This document shows, piece by piece, positions 57,590 through 64,000 of a DNA stretch of 64,000 nucleotides. The notes under the pieces are model-generated. The model was not told the DNA's origin. It saw nothing but the letters and a program-made list of their open reading frames with translations, and ran no database searches. Numbering within the stretch: the first letter of the stretch is position 1; every line of letters starts with the position of its first letter. This DNA is from Taiwanofungus camphoratus (taxonomy: Eukaryota; Basidiomycota; Agaricomycetes; Polyporales; Taiwanofungaceae), in contig CP021226.1 in NCBI GenBank assembly GCA_003999685.1, positions 1,674,001-1,738,000 of the forward strand, written 5' to 3'. A program made the translations under genes and the position numbers.

Positions 57590-58156
57590 ATGGAGGACCC
57601 CGTACGCGACATCGACGCCGTCGTCAAGCTCGTCGCCGCCGCCGCCGCCGCCACCCCCGACATACACAAGGCCGCCATCCTCAGGTACGCCCCGTGCCCA
57701 CCACTCCGCCGCCCACAGCCAGCTCACCCGCGCGCTGCACCAGATACTTCGCCCCCGACGCGTCCTTCCGCCACCCCCTCTGCGCCGTGTCCCCCGCCCC
57801 TCGCTCCCGCGACGCCGTCCTCCGCATCTTCCAGTGGTACCGCGTCCTCTCCCCCGTCCTCGCCCTCCGCGTCCGCCGCGTCGCGTTCCACCCCGGCGGT
57901 GGCCCTGGAGCAGAGAAGACCGCCGTGGGCGGCATCGGAGGCAGCGACGCCCACCCACCGCCCCAGCTCTTCCTCGACATCGTGCAGACGTTCCACATCC
58001 GCTGGTCGCCCTTCCCCGCAAAGGAGGCGCGGTGCGTGCCCCCGCTTCCCGCTTCCCGCTGACTCCTCCATCTCACTCACTCGCAGCGACAGGACATATC
58101 ATGTCGCGTCCTCGTCGAGTGACCTAGCAGTGCTAGTGAGTGTGCATTTGGATTGA
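57590..58156 (+). CDS. SigF-like NTF2-like domain protein, apparently shortened
   Basis: Resembles the fungal SigF-like NTF2-like family, whose role is unknown. MEDPVRDIDAVVKLVAAAAA and DIHKAAIL splice to RYFAPDASFRHPLCAVSPAP, RDAVLRIFQWYRVLSPVLAL and LFLDIVQTFHIRWSPFPAKE, a good match to the family core as I remember it. The family normally goes on with an L-x-V-x-L-x-L strand, a YYIA-x-QEDFYHP block and one or more hydrophobic helices. Here the second splice gives only DRTYHVASSSSDLAVL and a stop soon after. Either the gene is truncated, or a further intron starting at the good donor GTGAGT near 58136 leads to an exon I did not recognise. Strongly G+C-rich, with an extra Gly/Pro insertion (HPGGGPGAEKTAVGGIGGSD). 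Confidence 0.6.
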   Translation: MEDPVRDIDAVVKLVAAAAAATPDIHKAAILRYAPCPPLRRPQPAHPRAAPDTSPPTRPSATPSAPCPPPLAPATPSSASSSGTASSPPSSPSASAASRSTPAVALEQRRPPWAASEAATPTHRPSSSSTSCRRSTSAGRPSPQRRRGACPRFPLPADSSISLTRSDRTYHVASSSSDLAVLVSVHLD

Positions 58157-59152
58157 GGCCACAGACGACTCGGGAGCATCCCATGAGTTCAACGGTGTGT
58201 CGTACATGTCGCTGCAAGTGAGAAATTGATAAGTAGTAGTTAGCTGGGAGAGCTCTGGCAGAGACATTGACAATCTGCGTCGCTGGCCTGGCGCCTATTC
58301 GCGACTGTGCTTGTCAACGTGCTTGTCAATGCGCCTCCGCAATGTTTCGCTGTACGATGACGGAGGCGCCCGCGCCCGCGCTGAAGCCGAGGCCGAAGCC
58401 GAAGCTGCTGGAGATATACGTTTGGTCACGTGATTAGTCTCGGATGGTGGATCTGCAGCAAAAACCTCAATTCAGCTTCAACCCTTGCTTGTGTGCCATT
58501 CGTTTTTGCTGGGGCTCACTTCAGGCATGCAAAAGGATCTGTTTCGTATAATAAACAATTTTATAAAGTACATTCATTTGTCTCTAGAAGGAATTCTTTG
58601 CCCGCAGGACAGGGCCAAAATGGCACCACAAAACATGATGATATCTATGGGGCTCAATAGCCCCCATTCAGAGCTTCAAGAATCACCCCTTATGTAGTGT
58701 ATTCCGATCTCTCGTTCTTGAGATATGTGTGCATCATTCCTGACCGTTGAAAAACGAGCAAAATGTGTGGCGCCGCCGCGCGTGCCAACTTTGTTGCAAA
58801 CAGCAATAAATGAGTATGTTAAGACTATCTGACCCTCGTCAATTGCCCCATGCCTGCTGTAATACATCGTGATTCAGCATTCAACATAAGCTTATAAAAC
58901 ATAAGCTTATAACAAAGCAAATCCGTTCGTACTGAGATCATTTTACGAGTAAGTAATCTAGGTTAGGGCTTGTGGACTGAGGTAAGAACACCACAGTCGT
59001 CCCGGTCACGATCACGATCATTGGGTGATTGACATGGCCGACGCTCCTCTCCTACGCGCTCCCATAAGCACACTCCAACCCCCGGCCATAACAGCGCTCG
59101 GTCTCACAGACGCCAATCTGCAGTAACCCCCTAGTCGCAAAGACTTCCCTCT
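58157..59152. other. Spacer with GC-rich repeat patch and short direct repeat
   Basis: About 1 kb. At 58350-58420 there is a run of CGC/GCC-type triplets; read on the minus strand it gives a Gly/Phe-rich peptide (SSFGFGLGFSAGAGASV). At about 58884-58911 the 14-base unit ACATAAGCTTATAA occurs twice almost in tandem. No intact gene is seen. The end of the spacer holds the Sec14-like promoter. Confidence 0.4.
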
Positions 59153-60694
59153 ATGGCCCCGAAAGACAAGGACGCCATCCTCAAGCAGTTCCGCGAGCAG
59201 CTGGCCCAGCAGGACCTGCTGCTCGACGGCGACACCATCGGGACGGACGACGCGACCCTCCTGTACGTCCGCGCGTGCTCGCCCCATCGTCGACGTTGCC
59301 GCACTGACCGTCGATGGCAGGCGATTTCTCCGCGCGCGCCATTTCGACCTCAAAGCAGCGACGGCGATGTGGTCCGACTGCCAGCACTGGCGCAAGACGG
59401 TGGAGGGCGTGGGCATCGACGAGCTGTACAGGCAGCTGGACCCGTTTGACGTGCGCCGTAGTAGCTCATCCGTCGCGAGCGTGCGCTGACCGCTCCCGAT
59501 CCAGTACCCAGAACGCGAGAAGGTCTTCGAGTGCTGGCCGCTCTGGTTCCACAAGGTGCGCCCCCCTCGTCCCCCCGCTCCTTCCCCCGAAACACACGCC
59601 TGCGCCCGCAGACAGACAAGAAGGGCCGCCCGCTGAACATCCACCACTTCGGGGGCATCAACATGCCCGAGCTGCACAAGCACATCTCGCCGGAGCGCTT
59701 CTGGCAGACGATCGTCGTCAACGCCGAGTCGCTCACGCGCGAGGTGCTCCCCGCGACCACACTCGCCGCGGGGAAGAGCATCGGCGGCACGTTCGTGATC
59801 GTCGACCTGAAGGGCTTCGGCATCGGGCAGTTCTGGCAGATGAAGGGCCTCGCGCGGGACTCGTTCCAGATCTCGCAGGACTACTTCCCCGAGACGTGAG
59901 TCGCGCCGTGCTCCGTATTCCGTGCCGCGTGCACCGTTTCGCTTACCCGCGCGCGGCGCACCCGCAGGATGGCGCAGCTGGCGATCATCAACGCGCCGGC
60001 GTCGTTCACGACGATCTGGAGCTTCGTGAGGCCGTGTCTCGCCAAGGAGACCGTCGCGAAGGTCGACATCCTCGGCTCGGACTACGAGCAGGTGCTCCTC
60101 GCCCAGATCGACGCGGAGAACCTGCCGACGAGCCTCGGCGGCACGTGCACGTGCGAGGCCCTCGGCGGCTGCTCGAAGAGCAACACAGGCCCGTGGATGG
60201 TCGGCAGGAAAGAGCGCAGGGAGAAGTGGCTGCGGGGCGAGCGCACAAAGCTCGAGCTCGGTCCTGAGGACGGCGAGGGGGAGAAGCTCAGATTGCAGCA
60301 GAACATGGGCCCACGGGGCATGGGGTCCGCTCTGTCGCAAGATGGGGAACACGAGCATGCGGATACGACCGAAAAAGAGGATCTGGCTCAAGAAGAGCAG
60401 GCATCGAGAGGGGAGAGCCCGAAGGAGGGGGACGCGGAAGGTGAGGAGAAGCGTGCCATTGAAGTGGAGACCACCTCTCCGGGGACTTCACCGGACAGTA
60501 CATCAGGACCATCCACACCTGCCGAGGAGTCTGACGTAGAGGAGAAGGTACAGGAGGGAGCTGATCAGCAAGGGCAGCTTCACAGGAAGAAATCGAAGGA
60601 AGATTCGATACACGAAGTCTATGAAAAGCATCCCGAGACGAGAGAGCCACAGACTGGGGATTTGCACAAGGATATCAAAGTCTCTGAAACGTAG
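59153..60694 (+). CDS. Sec14-like phosphatidylinositol transfer protein with long acidic tail
   Basis: CRAL-TRIO lipid-transfer protein, likely moving phosphatidylinositol or phosphatidylcholine between membranes. The start MAPKDKDAILKQFREQLAQQ begins the N-terminal helices; DDATLL splices to RFLRARHFDLKAATAMWSDC, QHWRKTVEGVGIDELYRQLD, YPEREKVFECWPLWFHKTDK and KGRPLNIHHFGGINMPELHK. The lipid-binding fold continues VIVDLKGFGIGQFWQMKGLA, ISQDYFPETMAQLAIINAPA, FTTIWSFVRPCLAKETVAKV and LGSDYEQVLLAQIDAENLPT, ending SLGGTCTCEALGGCSKSN. The tail beyond about residue 310 is unusual: some 150 residues rich in Glu, Ser and Thr (EEKRAIEVETTSPGTSPDST), predicted disordered, absent from yeast Sec14. Four introns, all in the conserved half; the tail lies in the last exon. 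Confidence 0.94.
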
Positions 60695-60947
60695 TCATAA
60701 GTTGTCTCAGCTCCCATTTCTTCTTTCCTTCCGGCCGGTATGACTATTTGTACAGGATGTGTATACCATAAACCTACCATAAACGCAGCTGTAGCATTCT
60801 GCAGTGTATTTATATGTAACAGCCACATACTCTGTCAGCTTTGCCAGGACTAATGTTGCAGGTAAGTATATGTAATCAAACATTTAAGGTCGGCTGTGAC
60901 AAACGAAGAATGGATATCATTACTGTAGTCCATGACGAGGCACACAA

Positions 60948-62290
60948 TCAGAAGGTAGGGATATAGTCGTGTATCCTGTTCCTCGCATCCTGAGCGATAC
61001 ACTCTGCAATCCATGTCAGGCTCCGAATCTCCTGTTCCTTCAGCTTGATATATGCATAGAAGATGCCGTACTGGAATTGCTGCAGGAACGCAAGCTTGTT
61101 CAGGTGCACCTCCTGCGCGAAGAACCGGTCCTCGAGCTCCGCTGCCGCACCGCTGTCCTCGCCGTACCCATAATCGCCCAGCAGGTGCGCTGTGCTGTCG
61201 TTTCCGCCGCCGTTCGTGCCCCGCGCAGAGGACGGCGACGACTCGAAGAACGCGCGGTACTCCGCGACGCCGTCGCATGCCGCGCGCACCTGGTCCATGT
61301 CGTCCGCGCGCGCAAGCGTGTTGTTCCCCGCGGGGTATAGCCGCCCTATTGTCGGGAAGAGTTTTGCACGCCGCTCCTTGCTGAGCTCCGTCCCGAACGA
61401 GTTGATCGTGATGTTGATGGAGCGTCTGTCGGCCTCGAAGGAGAGGATGCGCTGCATCACGTCGGCAGTCGGAGAGCCGAGGGAGGTGCAGAATGCATAG
61501 AAGTCCTCGAGGTAGGCCTTGTAGAGCGTGTTACGGATGATCTCAATGTTGAGGTCGTCCAAGTCGGCGGCGCTCAGACAGTCGCGGAAATATGGTGCTA
61601 AGGGAGGGCAATCTGGGTAAGGTACCTATGTGGAAACTGAAGGGGAACCTACCAAGAGGTGTTTCTATCAGTGCGGTGCGGTAGAGCTCTTCTACATTTG
61701 TCGCAACGCAGAGGGCAGGTAGTGTCTCGAATACACCAAGAGGATGACACCGTTCCAAAAGTTCTTGCGTGTTCCTCTCGTGCAGCGTGCCGGTAATGAG
61801 GAGTATCACGTTGTCGATCATGTATGCATACCTAGTACGAGTATTGATATTACTTATGCACCAGTGTGATTTGGTCCAAGCTCACGTTACGTAGTCGAAA
61901 AACTTGCTGAGTGGATCGACAGCATTGCTGCGGAGGAAGTTGAATTGGTCCACGAGCAGTTGCGTTGCCTTGTCGGCGATGGTGGACGTAGAGATAGGTA
62001 GCGGCTCATTTGCGAGAAAATTGCCATAATCGGTAGCGGAGAGTTGTGTCCGGAAGTCTAGCAAGCTTTTCAGTTTGCAAGGTTTACGCATCTGTAGAGC
62101 GACGCACCCTCTATTGTCTCGCACTGCGTCAGGTTGTTGTAGTGGCTCTGGGTCAACAAGCCTGCCTTGTACCCTCGAACAATACCTTCCAAGAACCCAG
62201 CATCGACCTGTGTGAGACAGGCTGCGTCAGTTGAGTATGTGGGAGCCGTTGATGAGGAAATTTTCGTACATTAAAGAATAAGGCCTCCAT
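60948..62290 (-). CDS. VMA6: V-type ATPase subunit d (VMA6)
   Basis: Subunit d links the rotor stalk to the membrane ring of the vacuolar proton pump. MEALFFN begins the protein and splices to [19 protein letters not shown] and [12 protein letters not shown]. Later exons read [160 protein letters not shown] and a C-terminus [20 protein letters not shown], ending IHDYIPTF. All family blocks are in order. A glycine/serine-rich loop ([20 protein letters not shown]) is longer than in yeast. Its start is 343 bases from that of the alpha/beta hydrolase on the other strand. Confidence 0.95.
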
Positions 62291-62633
62291 GTCGAGCACG
62301 CAGCGTTCGAGCTCGGTATGTACCAGCGTCACCAGTAGTATACTCGGCGTTTCCCATAGCTTGAATATCTATTTTCCCACGAGTAAGTAAGTTAAACATT
62401 ACGGCGAATGCAACGAGGCCTGGGCTTCCCCGAGGTTATAAGTTCATCAACTCATTCCGTGTCACCCCGCTGCAGCGCAATGGTAGCACATTCGCCTTTC
62501 CTATTAGTGTACTTTCTAGTATCTACCGGTCCAGCGCAGTTCCGCTCCCGGAAACAGAGGCTTGTCGGAAGTCAAGGTAGTACCAGCCGACGTGTATATA
62601 ACAAAAGTCTAAATACAATCAGCTCAATAGGTC
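62291..62633. promoter_or_regulatory. Divergent promoter region, VMA6 / alpha-beta hydrolase
   Basis: This spacer lies between two start codons facing apart. A TATATAA box at about 62594 lies 40 bases before the hydrolase ATG. No gene is seen. Confidence 0.5.
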
Positions 62634-63989
62634 ATGTCAACCACCTCCAAAAGGACGATCAAACTTTTCATTCCTCACCCTTATGAAGCAAATTGCTCTA
62701 TAGCGGGTGTTCTGGAGCAATTGGCTCCAGATGAGCCTACTCAAGGACGTAAAATCGCATTGGTGCGTAGATTCAGGGAACGGCGCTTCACAATCCTAAC
62801 TCTTCTCGGCCATAGATCCTTCATGGCTCTATGGGGTGATTTCAACGCATTGACGCCCGCATCAGAAGCATTACTGATAGCAATCCAGTCACAAGGACTA
62901 TCTCTTTCAAAAGCGCCTGGGTCTTCGGCTTCCGCTAGATTCCTACAGATTAGACTTCCGGTGCGTTGCATCTCGCAAATCATGGGTCCTTGTGAGCGCC
63001 TGATGTCCGTTGCTCGGAGAGTAGTGGAAATCACGAGACACCCGGCAGATGGCGACTAGGTAACATGGACGACGATGTAGTCGATATTCAAGTTGCAGTG
63101 GAGTACCTTGTCAAGGAATTTGGTTATGTAGTCGACCTTGTTGTCGGTCACTCCCGAGGTAGTGTCGCTGCCATGCACTGGATTTGTAAATATCCGGGGG
63201 GGCGGAATGTTAGAGGTTGTGTCAACGTGAGTGGCAGATATAGAATGTATGTAAGTATTCAAAACGTGGTGTCTCCCGTTATCAATCCCACTCACATCCC
63301 TTTTGTACAGAAATCCTTTGGTATGTAAGTTCACGAGCTCAGTGAAATTTTGCTCAAGGTGCATGCGAAGATGTCATGCGGAAACCTGAGAATCAGGCGC
63401 AGCTACAATCCCAAGGCTATTACGAGACAAAAGCTATCGTAGCTCGTAAGCCATTCGTCGGCAGGTTAGTATTGTCCCAACCAGGACGATACTGTTTGTA
63501 TTGTTTGCCAACTAGATCTTTGTGCCAGAGTGACTGTTGAAGATCATCACGAATTCGCTAGCATCGACACATCTATCGTATGGGACCAATTCCCTGCGAC
63601 GATCGATGTTCTGACTCTTCACGGTCTGAAAGACATTGTAGTTCCACCGTGCGCATTCTTTACCTTTTCAATTAAAATCGTCCTAATAGCTCCTCGTGAT
63701 TCCAAACTCGTCTCCTTGCAGCTATGACGCGATCCTGTACGCACAAGCCTTCGGTGCCAGGGTGCCAGGGACACATAATCTGTGCTTCGTAGAAGACGCG
63801 GACCATAATTTCACCGGAGTGCGTATCTAACCATTCTGTATTTGAACGTTTTTGACCATGATTCTTGGAATGCCGGAATTACAGCTCGCAGACCAGGTGG
63901 TCGTTACAGTCCTAGAATGGTGGGATCTACTTGAGCGCAAAGAGCTGAAAACTGGCATATGGCATACGGGAATAAAGCCGAAGCTATAG
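62634..63989 (+). CDS. Alpha/beta hydrolase (serine hydrolase) with GHSRG nucleophile elbow
   Basis: Soluble hydrolase, substrate unknown. Reading across short introns gives MSTTSKRTIKLFIPHPYEAN, EQLAPDEPTQGRKIALILHG (the His-Gly oxyanion segment), HKDYLFQKRLGLRLPLDSYR, LDFRSGNHETPGRWRLGNMD and VVDIQVAVEYLVKEFGYVVD. The nucleophile elbow is VVGHSRGSVAAMHWICKYP, Ser in GHSRG. The acid is likely the Asp in DVLTLHGLKDIVVPP, and the base the His in VEDADHNFTG. The C-terminal helix ends WWDLLERKELKTGIWHT and the stop is at 63987-63989, so the gene is complete although close to the window edge. No signal peptide or membrane segment. Related fungal hydrolases act on esters or amides. Confidence 0.9.
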
Positions 63990-64000
63990 TAAACCTTGTT

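Noticed and set aside
57503-58080. Minus-strand frames opposite the NTF2-like gene (Gly/Arg-rich)
   Set aside because: They are shadows of the G+C-rich plus-strand gene, and their low-complexity Arg/Gly make-up is what such shadows give.
59018-60391. A 457-codon minus-strand frame opposite the Sec14 gene
   Set aside because: The plus strand has a complete Sec14 fold with introns; the minus frame is a long antisense shadow due to codon bias.
1-64000. LTR, virus-like or other mobile elements, and CRISPR arrays
   Set aside because: I looked for reverse transcriptase, integrase, transposase and capsid motifs and for long terminal or regularly spaced repeats, and saw none that I could support.

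Overview
This window looks like nuclear DNA of an Agaricomycete (mushroom-forming basidiomycete). The evidence is dense genes on both strands, each broken by many short introns (about 40-60 bases, GT...AG with recognisable branch-point-like sequences), basidiomycete-style proteins (for example a DSC subunit beginning MVLSEKAKGKQRA), and a fungal Zn2Cys6 regulator, QDE-2-like Argonaute and bicupin oxalate decarboxylase. I traced most gene models by hand, joining exons where a known family forces the frame, so ends are good but some internal splice sites are approximate.

Layout: 0-1.7 kb, no gene recognised. 1.7-3.7 kb, a base-exchange type phosphatidylserine synthase (-). 3.7-8.0 kb, a gene-poor stretch with only fragments. 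8.0-17.3 kb, a Zn2Cys6 regulator (+), a TANGO2/NRDE protein (-), ARP6 (+), an unrecognised 305-residue protein (-), KIN17 (-) and DSC3 (+). 17.8-24.1 kb, an importin-beta of the IPO7/8 (Nmd5/Sxm1) type and an F-box-like protein (both +). 25.5-36.6 kb, two large helicases tail to tail: DHX37/Dhr1 (+) and Sen1/senataxin (-). 36.9-43.3 kb, translin (+), SGF29 (-), a small heat-shock protein (+) and a histone-fold protein (+). 43.8-49.6 kb, a stray copy of the last exon of a cupin gene, then mitochondrial uL6, ribonucleotide reductase small subunit and an Arc1/AIMP1-like protein (all -). 51.5-64 kb, a more GC-rich part with oxalate decarboxylase (-), Argonaute (-), a shortened NTF2-like protein (+), a Sec14-like lipid-transfer protein (+), V-ATPase subunit d (-) and an alpha/beta hydrolase (+).

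Most genes are housekeeping: chromatin (ARP6 in SWR1, SGF29 in SAGA, histone fold), RNA and ribosome biogenesis (DHX37, Sen1, KIN17), nuclear import, translation (uL6, Arc1), dNTP supply (RNR2), organelle acidification (V-ATPase d) and lipids (PS synthase, Sec14, DSC3). There is no metabolic cluster and no sign of a coherent new system. No rRNA, tRNA, CRISPR array, LTR or virus-like element was recognised. The points most worth a second look are the animal-type PS synthase, the relic of the oxalate decarboxylase last exon 7.6 kb from its intact relative, the altered lid of the oxalate decarboxylase, the truncated NTF2-like gene beside a slicer-competent Argonaute, the orphan 305-residue gene, and several coding-like patches in the gene-poor stretches.
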